Source: Gammaproteobacteria bacterium (GTDB taxonomy: Bacteria > Pseudomonadota > Gammaproteobacteria > JADZEE01). Taken from it: DNA of 64,000 nt. The translations under genes were made by a program, and so were the position numbers. Of this stretch, positions 49,992 to 58,285 are shown piece by piece. Position 1 is the stretch's first letter, and the number at the start of each line of letters is the position of its first letter. The stretch lies in the NCBI GenBank assembly GCA_020850735.1, contig JADZEE010000045.1, positions 1-64,000 on the forward strand. Direction: 5' to 3'. A model generated the notes under the pieces. It was not told the origin of the DNA. It worked only from the letters and a program-made list of their open reading frames with translations, and searched no databases.

Positions 49992-51100
49992 CGCGCACCC
50001 GCCCAGTAGCTGCCCACACGTACGGTTTCCAGATCCGACTGCAGCAGACCGACATAGTCGGCCCGGCTGCCCGCCACCTGCACAACGCGGCCCGCCCACG
50101 CGGCGCAGTGCTTGCAGGTCGGGCAATCCAGATCGCAGTGACCGTCACGGAAATAGCGCAGGAATCCGTCCAGTCTGGCGCTGTCGATGCGCACGCGCGG
50201 CGCCTCCAGTGCCGATCCGAACGGCGTCTCGATCGTTTGCAGTCCCACGAGCAGCGCGGCGACGTCCTCGCAGCGGCGTGACGAGTACGCCTGCGCCACC
50301 TGCGTGATCCACCCGGTGTGCGAGCTCGGGCCCTCACCCATCTTCTCGCGACCGGCGACTTTGAAAAAATCGATGCCGAGCGACTCGTAGCAGTGCAGAT
50401 CCTCGGGCCGGATCCATGGCGAACGCAGATACTGAACCGGATCGGTGCCACGGGCGACCGAGCACTTGTAGTAGCAGTAGTCGACGTAATACCGGCCTTC
50501 GATGCTCTCCGCGGAGTGGGAGATCATGTTGGCGTGGTACTGGCGCACCGGGCAGCTGAGCAGGCAGCTCTCGTTGACCAGCACGGACAAGGAGCAGTCG
50601 ACGGCGTTGCGGATAGCCTCCAGACGGCGGAAATCCCGGTTGATCTGCGGGTCGAGGTGAATGACCTTCGCGCCCAGATCGCGAAAGAAGATCGCTTTCA
50701 TCGGCGCGTCCACGCCGGCCAGCACCGAGACGTGCAGCTCGAGGGCGGGGAAATTCTCGGCCAGCAGCTCCATCACGTAGGGGTTTGCGGTCACCACGCC
50801 GGCCGCGCCGATCCCGGACAGCCATTCCAGACGCTGGAGCAGCTGCCAGCGCCCGTCCTCGGAGTACTCCCGGTTGCCCAGACAGGTCGCGTTCATCACG
50901 TAAGTGAACTTGATGCCGCGCTCGCGCGCCCGCCCGACCTGCAGCTCGATGTCATTCTCGTCCGTGGCCGCCAGCAGCAGCGGGGAGCGCAGGGTCGGAT
51001 CCCCGGGCAGGCTGCCGTACAGGTAAGCCGGCGCGAATGCCTGGACTCGCCCGAGCAGGGAGTCGTCCCAGTTCGTGGGCAGGATGAGTTTTCGTTCCAT
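49988..51100 (-). CDS. Peptidase U32-family Fe-S protein (UbiU/UbiV-like)
   Basis: A 370-residue protein of the U32 (collagenase-like) family: TIM-barrel segments such as GIKFTYVMNATCLGN, AAGVVTANPYVMELL and ELHVSVLAGVDAP. A cysteine set follows in CLLSCPVRQYH (about 178-182), YCYYKCSVARG (about 208-212) and a C-terminal CDLDCPTCKHC. In UbiU/UbiV four cysteines ligate a 4Fe-4S cluster and the pair performs oxygen-independent hydroxylation of ubiquinone precursors; in RlhA the family hydroxylates rRNA. The extra C-terminal Cys cluster is unusual. Only one U32 gene is present, unlike the UbiU-UbiV pair. Its place between a CoA-ligase gene and mqnE suggests an anaerobic hydroxylation, perhaps in quinone or aromatic metabolism (inference). 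Confidence 0.78.
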   Translation of the reverse strand: MERKLILPTNWDDSLLGRVQAFAPAYLYGSLPGDPTLRSPLLLAATDENDIELQVGRARERGIKFTYVMNATCLGNREYSEDGRWQLLQRLEWLSGIGAAGVVTANPYVMELLAENFPALELHVSVLAGVDAPMKAIFFRDLGAKVIHLDPQINRDFRRLEAIRNAVDCSLSVLVNESCLLSCPVRQYHANMISHSAESIEGRYYVDYCYYKCSVARGTDPVQYLRSPWIRPEDLHCYESLGIDFFKVAGREKMGEGPSSHTGWITQVAQAYSSRRCEDVAALLVGLQTIETPFGSALEAPRVRIDSARLDGFLRYFRDGHCDLDCPTCKHCAAWAGRVVQVAGSRADYVGLLQSDLETVRVGSYWAGAR

Positions 51101-51110
51101 GACTTGGTCC

Positions 51111-52400
51111 TCAGGATGGGGGCAGGCGCAGCTCCTCGTGGGGCACCACCTGGCGGAAGCCCCAGGCGACCCGGACTTCGCCCAGCCAGTGGATCGTCAC
51201 GGCCGCCACCCCGAGCTCGCCACGCAGGCGTTCCTCGAGGGCGGCGGCGCCCCGGGGCTCGCCTTCGATAGCGATGATCAGCGCCCCGTCCGCGCCTGCG
51301 GGCGGGCGTACCAGCAGCACGTTGCGTCCCACGAGCTCCGGGTCGACGTCGACGCACATGCGCACGTCGTAGGCGGTGATGTTGCGCCCGCCGACCGTCA
51401 CGCTGCTCTCCGGCCGGCCGTAGATCTTCAGCCGCCTGAAGCTGCGCCCGCAGGCACAGGCCCCCGGCAGGAAGGCCGCGATGTCGCCGGTGCTGTAGCG
51501 CACGAAGACGCTGCCCGGTGTCAGCTTGGTCACCACCAGTTCGCCGCGTTCGCCGCTGCCCGCCGCCTTGCCCTCCGGCGTGACCACCTCCAGGTGGCAC
51601 ACGTCCTCGTGTATGTGCGGGCCGGCGTGTGCCTCGCACTCATCGAGCGCCGCGCCTTCCTGGGTACCGCCGCGTTCGAACACGGCGACCCCCAACTCGC
51701 GCTCGAGGTGCTGGCGCAACCAGGGTGTGAGCGGCAGACCGACCACGACCACGGCACGGGTCGCAGCGAACAGGCGCGAGGCCGGCACGCCGTCCGCGGC
51801 GCAGCTGCGCAGGACCGACAGCAGAAACGGTGCCGTGGTCGTCACGAACTCGGGGTGCAGATCGGCCAGGGTGTCCTGGAAGGCGCCGGCGGACTGCGGA
51901 TCCATGCTGCCCCAGAAATAGGCGGCGCGTGCGCCCAGGCGGGCGACCGCGTGGCCTTCGCAGGCCGCCAGCCGATGCCAGACCGGGCTCATGAGCAGCA
52001 CGCGCATGCCGGCGCCCAGGCCGGCCCAGCGGAAGCCGCGCTCGGTCGGGCGCACGTAGGCATCCGCCTCCTCGCGGTCGAGCCACACGAGCAGCGGTTC
52101 GCCGGAGGTGCCGCGGGTGCTGAATCCCACCCGACCCCGCGCCGGGCGCTGGCCGCGCCTGCCCGCCTCGATGAGATCCTGCTTGGTGACCATGGGCAGA
52201 CGTTCCAGATCCGCGGCGCTGCGGATACGCAGATCACGCAGTCCCGCTGCCTGCCACAGGGAGCGGTAATAGGGCACTTCGTGCGCGGCGCGCTCCACGA
52301 TCTCCTGCAGGCGTTGCAGCCGGTATGCCTCGAGCCGCTGCGCCGGCCAGCGCTCGATCCCGTCGAGCGACGCGCCGAATTCCATCGCGTGCGCAGTCAT
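51111..52400 (-). CDS. Phenylacetate-CoA ligase-like AMP-forming ligase
   Basis: A 429-residue protein of the PaaK branch of the ANL superfamily. RLQRLQEIVERAAHEVPYYRSLW opens as in PaaK; the adenylation loop is FSTRGTSGEPLLVWLDREEAD; the later EVVTPEGKAAGSGERGELVVT and VRYSTGDIAAF are family-typical, and two cysteines in GACACGRSFRRL match the zinc-like loop of PaaK-type enzymes. The C-terminal small domain is GGRNITAYDVRMCVDVDPELV. Substrate likely an aromatic or cyclic acid, not decided. It follows the unknown 52409-53083 gene by 8 bp and precedes the U32 gene by 10 bp. ATG 52400 was taken; 52385 is possible. Confidence 0.82.
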   Translation of the reverse strand: MTAHAMEFGASLDGIERWPAQRLEAYRLQRLQEIVERAAHEVPYYRSLWQAAGLRDLRIRSAADLERLPMVTKQDLIEAGRRGQRPARGRVGFSTRGTSGEPLLVWLDREEADAYVRPTERGFRWAGLGAGMRVLLMSPVWHRLAACEGHAVARLGARAAYFWGSMDPQSAGAFQDTLADLHPEFVTTTAPFLLSVLRSCAADGVPASRLFAATRAVVVVGLPLTPWLRQHLERELGVAVFERGGTQEGAALDECEAHAGPHIHEDVCHLEVVTPEGKAAGSGERGELVVTKLTPGSVFVRYSTGDIAAFLPGACACGRSFRRLKIYGRPESSVTVGGRNITAYDVRMCVDVDPELVGRNVLLVRPPAGADGALIIAIEGEPRGAAALEERLRGELGVAAVTIHWLGEVRVAWGFRQVVPHEELRLPPS

Positions 52401-52408
52401 CGCGGCGA

Positions 52409-53083
52409 TTACCCGTACCCGCCGGCCCATCGCAGCAGCCGATCGTCCGGCCCGCGCGGACACCGATCCACAATCGCCTGCGCGCCGGCCGGGACTTCCA
52501 TGGCCGGCACCGGCAGACGGCGGTTCACGATGCACTCGCCCTCCAGCGCGTAGTGTTCCTTGCGCAGGTGATAGCAGCCGCAGTCGGGGCACTGCGGCGC
52601 GAGCACGAGCGCGGACTCGACGTGGAACAGCCGGTGCCAGGCGCCGGTCCCCGGCAGCGCGGGCGGCCCGCCGTCGAAGGCGACGACGATGTGCCGTCCG
52701 CTGCGCTCGATGCCGACGCCGCGCTGGCCGAGCATCTGCAGCAGCAGCGGCAATACGCTGTTGCGCACGACCAGCACGTCCGGGTCGGCCTGCGCGAGCA
52801 CACCGGCGGTGAGCGTGACGCGCTCCGGGCACGCATCCAGTCCGATGAAGCGCCCCTGCAGGCGCTCGGCGAGGCCGGCGCGCAGGCCGGGCAGCAGCAG
52901 TGCCGAGCCCAGAAACGACAACGGGCTCGAGCCGAAATCCTGGACCGCGACGGTCACCCCGGTGCCGACGCCGAACAGCGACAGGCACCACGCCAAATGT
53001 TCCGCCCACACGTCCAGATCGCCGTCGCCGAACGCGAGGCGGCCGTGCGGCACGTCGACGATCGGATCCGCGTCAGCCAGCAT
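52409..53083 (-). CDS. Unknown protein with a zinc-ribbon-like tail
   Basis: A 224-residue protein. The first 150 residues resemble the N-terminal non-adenylating part of PaaK-like ligases in texture (alternating hydrophobic strands, LDVWAEHLAWCLSLFGVGTGVTVAVQD...), but no ATP-binding loop is present. The C-terminal part has CPDCGCYHLRKEHYALEGEC, a likely zinc site, and ends DRLLRWAGGYG. I cannot assign a family. It overlaps the upstream ANL gene by 11 bp and is followed 8 bp later by the PaaK-like gene, so the three may make a multi-subunit ligase or transferase. Length and codon use are normal for a real gene. Confidence 0.65.
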   Translation of the reverse strand: MLADADPIVDVPHGRLAFGDGDLDVWAEHLAWCLSLFGVGTGVTVAVQDFGSSPLSFLGSALLLPGLRAGLAERLQGRFIGLDACPERVTLTAGVLAQADPDVLVVRNSVLPLLLQMLGQRGVGIERSGRHIVVAFDGGPPALPGTGAWHRLFHVESALVLAPQCPDCGCYHLRKEHYALEGECIVNRRLPVPAMEVPAGAQAIVDRCPRGPDDRLLRWAGGYG

Positions 53084-54305
53084 CGGGTGCGCCGCCCCCG
53101 GTCGGGCGGGAATGGTGCAGGGTGACCACGCCGACGTGATCGATGTTGGCGATCTGACCGGTCCGCACGACCTTGCCGATGCGCAGGTCCGGCACCTGTC
53201 CCGGGCGTGCGTAGCCGAGCATCGCGGACAGGGATTCCACCCCCATTTCGGCGCTCGTCAGCATCTCCCAGGGCACGACCGACTGGCGCCCGCTGTCCGG
53301 ATCCACGGGCACGATCGAGACGTTGACCAGCGGAAAGCCGTGCGCTCCCACCGGATACCAGGTCGGATGGGCCACCACGGCCGGTCCGATCTCGGGCATG
53401 CCCCACAGGGGCAGGATCGGCTTGCCGGCCCATGCCTCCAGCCGGCGCCGCCAGGCGGGCTTGAACGCCCCGGTGGAGACGAACACATAGCGGCTGCCGC
53501 GCAGCGCCTGGGGCGCCCGCCGGCGTTCGATCACCCGGTCGACATCCGCCCGGCACAGAATCGAGAACAGCCCCTCCGCGGGGATCGGAACGGCGTCGCA
53601 ACCCGGTTCGGCGAGATCCGTGAACAGGACCGAACGGCCGCGCAACAATGCGCCGATCGCCCCGGTCAGCGCTTCCCAGGTGCCCAGCGGGGTCGTGCAC
53701 AGAAACGAGAGATCCTTGATTTCTTTTATGAACGCACTCAGCGCGGTTGCCATGGCCGACAGTGAAAAATGCGAATGCACGACCAGCCCGCGCGCGGCGG
53801 GAATGAGCAGGGCCGGATCCGTGGCCCGCCCGGCTGCCGGCACCTGTGCCGCCGCTGCACCCGCTCGTGCCGGCGCGCGCATGACCGGCACCCCGGCAAG
53901 CCCGGACAACTCCCGGGGCTCACGCGCGGTCAGCACGAGCGCAGCCTGCGCTTCGGCAAGCTGCGCCCGCAGCCGTTCCGTATCACCCGCCGGCAGGCAC
54001 ACCTGCCGGCCGGCCAGCCACGCGCCGAGCAGCAGCGTCAGCGCCTGGGCGGGATCGGGTTCGACGACCGCCACCACTTTCGCGGCGTCGTTCGCCTGCA
54101 GATCCGCGCAGACCCCCAGCGCCGCATCCAGCAGCCGGGCGTTACTGACCCAGCCCCCGGGCGCGGTCCATAGCGCGTGTCCGTCCGGAGCCGCGCCGAG
54201 AGTCTTGCGCAGCAGCCGTGCAATCGGCTGCTGCGGGACCGCCACGCGGCGTGGTATCCCGGCCGGCCAGTACCACGACGGCAGCGCACCTCCGACCTTG
54301 GACAC
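53073..54305 (-). CDS. AMP-binding (ANL superfamily) ligase-like protein, poorly conserved motifs
   Basis: A 410-residue protein with ANL-like architecture: an N-terminal subdomain with NARLLDAALGVCADLQANDAAKVVAVVEPDPAQALTLLLGAWLAGRQVCLP, then LSFLCTTPLGTWEALTGAIGALLRGRSVLFTDL, and WGMPEIGPAVVAHPTWYP, which aligns with the acyl-adenylate A5 region. The P-loop expected near residue 170 reads LLIPAARGLVVHSHFSLS instead of a Ser/Thr/Gly-rich loop, and the C-terminal domain with its catalytic Lys seems to be missing. It may be a degraded or divergent CoA ligase with reduced adenylation ability. GTG start at 54305, 3 bp after the stop of the molybdoenzyme alpha gene, so tightly linked to it. Confidence 0.7.
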   Translation of the reverse strand: MSKVGGALPSWYWPAGIPRRVAVPQQPIARLLRKTLGAAPDGHALWTAPGGWVSNARLLDAALGVCADLQANDAAKVVAVVEPDPAQALTLLLGAWLAGRQVCLPAGDTERLRAQLAEAQAALVLTAREPRELSGLAGVPVMRAPARAGAAAAQVPAAGRATDPALLIPAARGLVVHSHFSLSAMATALSAFIKEIKDLSFLCTTPLGTWEALTGAIGALLRGRSVLFTDLAEPGCDAVPIPAEGLFSILCRADVDRVIERRRAPQALRGSRYVFVSTGAFKPAWRRRLEAWAGKPILPLWGMPEIGPAVVAHPTWYPVGAHGFPLVNVSIVPVDPDSGRQSVVPWEMLTSAEMGVESLSAMLGYARPGQVPDLRIGKVVRTGQIANIDHVGVVTLHHSRPTGGGAPDAG

Positions 54306-54308
54306 CAG

Positions 54309-57158
54309 TCAGCCCTGGAACTCGGCCTTCTCGAACGACACATTGGTCTGGCGGTCGTGCTGCAGCGGCGCCCAGTTCCACAACGTGTACTCGAAATGCC
54401 GGTAACCGCCGGCGAACTGCAGTCCCTTGGGAGGTCCGGGCAGCAGCGCATCGTGCGGCATCCAGTTCGGATGTTGATACGGCTCCCAGGCGTGGTAGAT
54501 CACCAGCTGGTCCGGACGCACGCAACCCGTCAGCTTGGCCCGCGTCAGGAACTCTCCGTAGTCGTTGAACACGCGGATGAAGTCGTTGTCGCCGATCCCT
54601 TTTTTGTGCGCCTCTTCGGCGTTGATGAACGCGAACGGCTCGCCGCGGTGCAGCTTGAGCATCTCCTCGGAGGTGTGCCAGTTCGCGTGCACGCTCCAGC
54701 GCACGTGCCCGCTGGTCAGGCGCGCCGGGTGATTCCCGGCGATGGTCGGCGCTTCCTTGTAGCGCAGCAGGTGCTCGTCGGCCTCGATGAACCAGGGATG
54801 GTCGATGTAGAACTGGGCGCGGCGCGTAGTCGTCGCGTAGGGAACCTTCAGATCGATCTGGTCGCGGAACGCCGTGTGCACCTCGCCCGGCACCATGGCG
54901 GCGTTTTGCACGACCGAGGCGTGCCAGGCCGGCCGGCCCGCGAGCCAGGACTTGCCTTCCTTGCGCATCTGATCGAGGTTGCATTCACCGCCGTCGATGC
55001 TGGTCAGCCAGCCCATCTGGCTGAGCGCGCGGTAGGTGTGATCCAGCAGGCGCTCCTCGTCCTCGTTGGACTCGCCGTAGCGGCCGCCGAGCGTCGCACG
55101 CCAGTACAGCTCGTCGACGATGATCTCGCGGTCGGCGGAGGTGTAGTTCTTGATCCCGAGCCGCTTCATGTGCTCCTCGGCCTTGCGCAGGAGCCCGAGC
55201 ACGATCATGCGGTCGGATTTCGACTCGCCCAGCATCGGCACGCTCTGGTCCGTGAAGACGTTGAACCGGGTGTGCGGCGAGGTGTACTTGGCGTCGGCAT
55301 ACTCGTAGTGCGAAGCCGCCGGCAGAATATAATCCGCGTACAGGGCCGTCGTGCTCATGCGCGGATCGAGCACGACGATCGTTTCCAGCTTGGGCCACAG
55401 GGTGTTCAGGTAGGTGTTCATCCCGCCCCGATGGCGACGCAGCGGGTTCGAGCCCGACACGAACATCATCTTCGGCGCGAGATTCCGCGCCGGCCGGTCG
55501 AACTTGTCGAACCAGCCGTTCTTCAGGGCCTCTTCCGCGTATTCGCTGATCTTCTTCTTGGCGTGCGGGTCGACCAGATGCTTGTCCCATACGTCCCGGT
55601 AGCCGGCGTGGTAATACCACAGGAACACCGGTGGCGAGAGGATCCCGGCGTTACGCAACAGCTCGCGCAGCGATCCGAACGCCGCTTCCACCGGCGGCAT
55701 GGTCGAGTCCATCTTGAACTGGTTCTTGTAGTCCTCGGCCATCTTCTGCAGGAAATTCTGCGACTCGAGGATCGGATCGTCCGACTCCAGAATGTCGCGC
55801 GGCATCCCGGCCACCATCGGCATGGCGGTGGCGAATTCCGTGCCCGCGGACCAGCCCCGCGATCCGGTCCCCGGTTTGCCCAGGTTGCCGGTCAGGATCA
55901 GCATGTAACAGAAGCCGCGTTCGACCAGATCGCCGTGGTAGAGCTTGCCGGCGTTCCAGTTCACGAATACGAAGACCTTGCGCGGCGGCCGGCACCACTC
56001 GGCGATCTGGCGCACCATGTCCGGATGGATGCCCGAAGTCTGGTGGACGTATTCGGGCGTGTACTGCGCCATGCGCTCCTTGAGCAGTGAGAACACGGTC
56101 CGCACCTGCACGGTGCTGCCATCTTTGAGCTGCACGCTGCGTCCACCCTCGAGGGCGTACTCGAACGGCATCTCCAGCGTGCCCTTGGGCAGCGCCCCGA
56201 GCTCCCCGGTGGCGCTGTCGATGGCGTAGAACTGCTGGTCGTCGCCGCCTTCGCGCAGATCCGACTCACGCAGGAAGCGGCCGTCGTCGGCGCGCACCAG
56301 GACCACGGCGTCGGTCTGCTCCTTGACGAACTGCTCGTCGATCCAGCCGTTCTCGATGAGCGTGCGGCACACGCCCAGCCACATCGAGGGATCCGCCGAC
56401 CAGTCGATCGGTGCCCACAGATCGGCGAACTGGCAGGACGGATTCTTGTCCGGCGCCACCGCCACGACCTTGGCGCCCCGGTAGCGCGCCTCCAGCATGT
56501 AGTGAATGTCGGGGATGTTGGCGTAGACCGGATTGGACATCAGGATGATGGTATCGGCCAGGAACCAGGTCTCGATGCCCGGCGCGTGCTGGAACTGGCC
56601 GAAGGTCAGATACTGCCCCGGGTTGAAATCGCCGATGAGCTGATTGAGATCGAAGCTCACGCCACCGAGCAGGGAAGTCAGGCCGGTGATCGTGATCTCG
56701 CTGGCCCCGCGGACCATGCCGATGCCGTTGGTCGCGTGATCGTCGATGATGGTCTGCGCACCGTGATCGCGGATGGTTTCCGCGATTTTCTGCCCGATCT
56801 CTTCGAAGGCCTGGTCCCAGCTGATGCGCTCCCACTGGCCGCTGCCGCGCTCGCCGGTGCGTTTCATCGGATACAGCACACGATCCTTGCCGTACATGGC
56901 AATCGAGTGCTGGCAGCCCTTCTGGCAGCCGCGCGGGTTGTAATCGGGGACCCGATAGTCGGGGTCATCGAATTCCGGATACGTGACCGCGAGCTCCTCG
57001 CGGACCACCTTGCCGTCCCGGACGTAGACGCGGAACGGGCAGCTGCCCGGGTAGCAGTTGACTCGGTGCGTACCCCAGCGCCAGTGGTCCCACTTCCAGT
57101 AGTTCTCGTCCTTGTCCGCGGGGACAGCCACTGCGTTCTTCTCGGTCGGGGTGTTCAT
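54309..57158 (-). CDS. Type II DMSO-reductase-family molybdoenzyme, catalytic alpha subunit
   Basis: A 949-residue bis-MGD enzyme close to ethylbenzene, p-cymene and steroid C25 dehydrogenases. RVYVRDGKVVREE is followed by DYNPRGCQKGCQHSIAMYGKDR and YPMKRTGERGSGQWERISWDQA. The likely Mo-ligand Asp is in LIGDFNPGQYLTFG, aligned with VGDMNTGAHLAYG of the second enzyme. The Fe-S motif is H-x3-C-x4-C (HRVNCYPGSC), one residue longer than the usual H-x3-C-x3-C. There is no Tat signal, so it should be cytoplasmic, unlike exported relatives. Family members hydroxylate hydrocarbon C-H bonds with water. No gamma (heme b) or chaperone gene is seen. The beta subunit gene is 31 bp upstream. Substrate unknown. 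Confidence 0.87.
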   Translation of the reverse strand: MNTPTEKNAVAVPADKDENYWKWDHWRWGTHRVNCYPGSCPFRVYVRDGKVVREELAVTYPEFDDPDYRVPDYNPRGCQKGCQHSIAMYGKDRVLYPMKRTGERGSGQWERISWDQAFEEIGQKIAETIRDHGAQTIIDDHATNGIGMVRGASEITITGLTSLLGGVSFDLNQLIGDFNPGQYLTFGQFQHAPGIETWFLADTIILMSNPVYANIPDIHYMLEARYRGAKVVAVAPDKNPSCQFADLWAPIDWSADPSMWLGVCRTLIENGWIDEQFVKEQTDAVVLVRADDGRFLRESDLREGGDDQQFYAIDSATGELGALPKGTLEMPFEYALEGGRSVQLKDGSTVQVRTVFSLLKERMAQYTPEYVHQTSGIHPDMVRQIAEWCRPPRKVFVFVNWNAGKLYHGDLVERGFCYMLILTGNLGKPGTGSRGWSAGTEFATAMPMVAGMPRDILESDDPILESQNFLQKMAEDYKNQFKMDSTMPPVEAAFGSLRELLRNAGILSPPVFLWYYHAGYRDVWDKHLVDPHAKKKISEYAEEALKNGWFDKFDRPARNLAPKMMFVSGSNPLRRHRGGMNTYLNTLWPKLETIVVLDPRMSTTALYADYILPAASHYEYADAKYTSPHTRFNVFTDQSVPMLGESKSDRMIVLGLLRKAEEHMKRLGIKNYTSADREIIVDELYWRATLGGRYGESNEDEERLLDHTYRALSQMGWLTSIDGGECNLDQMRKEGKSWLAGRPAWHASVVQNAAMVPGEVHTAFRDQIDLKVPYATTTRRAQFYIDHPWFIEADEHLLRYKEAPTIAGNHPARLTSGHVRWSVHANWHTSEEMLKLHRGEPFAFINAEEAHKKGIGDNDFIRVFNDYGEFLTRAKLTGCVRPDQLVIYHAWEPYQHPNWMPHDALLPGPPKGLQFAGGYRHFEYTLWNWAPLQHDRQTNVSFEKAEFQG

Positions 57159-57189
57159 CTGTTGCCTCCCAATGATTTGTCCGGGTCGT

Positions 57190-58215
57190 CTACTCGATGG
57201 GGTTTTCCGGGGCCAGCACTTCCAGCGGTGCGAAGGCGTCGGCCCAGCGGTAGATGATGAGCAGGTCCATCAGCTCGGACGGTTCGCCGCGTTCGGCCAT
57301 CTGCCGGTGCTCGCGCAAAGTGGCGAGCGCATCGTCCACCTGCGGCCCGAAGTACGAGCGCAGGAGATCGATCGGGACGTCCGGCTCGCCGGTCGGCCGG
57401 TAACCTTCCTCCAGCCGCGGCGGTCGTACGAACGGAGGCACGTAGAACACGTTGGGCCGGGTACCGAAATCCGGCCGCAGCGGCAGAGCCACGCGGTATT
57501 CGTTCACGAGCTTGGAGACGTAGCTGTTTGCATCGTCGAGGTAGCCGAAGTACATCGCGCGCGCCGGGCAGCTCTTGGCGCACACGGGCGCGTATTGGTT
57601 CTCGACCCGCAGCAGGCAGAAATCGCACATCTCGTACTTGCCGTTGTCCATGTTCTGCATGGGCACCTTGTACGGGCAGCTGGCCACGCACAGGCCACAG
57701 GCATCGCACTGCTCGGGATCGATGACGACGATGCCGTCCTGCTCGCGCTTGCGCATCGCGCTCGGGCGGCCGCCCTTGGCGCAGTGCTCTTCGCAGCTTT
57801 TCACGCACGGCGCATCCGAGCAGTGATTGCACAGCCGCGGCAGGTAGAAGTAATAGCCGTTGGGCCAATCGCCGGCGCCCTCGTCCTCGTCCCACAGCGG
57901 TCCCCAGGTGGCCGGCTTGCCGGTCTCCTTGACGATCGGACGCAGGTATTCGGTACCGGCCTTCGCGCCGTAGACCTTGTCCCAGTTGAAAGTCCACGTC
58001 CCGCCGTAGTCGTTGACCCGGTGGGGCACCTTGCGCCCCATGTCCATCCAGCCCTTGGGCCAGCCCTGACCCGGTCTGGTTTCGCACCATATGTAGCGCG
58101 AAAGCTCGCATCCGGGTCGATCGAGACGGTGTGTCCTGCACGTGGTGGTGCACGTCTGGCAGCCGATGCACTTGTCCAGGTTGACCACCATCGTCAGTTG
58201 CCGCTGTTCGTCCAT
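57190..58215 (-). CDS. Iron-sulfur beta subunit of the type II molybdoenzyme
   Basis: A 341-residue four-cluster ferredoxin-like subunit of the EbdB/SerB/NarH type. Cys motifs are CIGCQTCTTTC (cluster near N-terminus), CNHCSDAPCVKSC, CDACGLCVASCP, and CDFCLLRVENQYAPVCAKSCP. It passes electrons from the catalytic subunit. The start MDEQRQLTMVVNLDKC at 58215 is placed so the first cluster comes at residue 16, as in the family; no signal peptide, which agrees with a cytoplasmic alpha subunit. The gene precedes alpha by 31 bp and follows the SDR gene by 70 bp. In many homologous operons alpha comes before beta; here the order is reversed. Confidence 0.92.
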   Translation of the reverse strand: MDEQRQLTMVVNLDKCIGCQTCTTTCRTHRLDRPGCELSRYIWCETRPGQGWPKGWMDMGRKVPHRVNDYGGTWTFNWDKVYGAKAGTEYLRPIVKETGKPATWGPLWDEDEGAGDWPNGYYFYLPRLCNHCSDAPCVKSCEEHCAKGGRPSAMRKREQDGIVVIDPEQCDACGLCVASCPYKVPMQNMDNGKYEMCDFCLLRVENQYAPVCAKSCPARAMYFGYLDDANSYVSKLVNEYRVALPLRPDFGTRPNVFYVPPFVRPPRLEEGYRPTGEPDVPIDLLRSYFGPQVDDALATLREHRQMAERGEPSELMDLLIIYRWADAFAPLEVLAPENPIE

Positions 58216-58285
58216 CACTGGTTTTCTCCGATACCGAGATTGAAGGCTGATTGATGCCTTTAATGCGCCCGCGCCCCGCGGGCAC

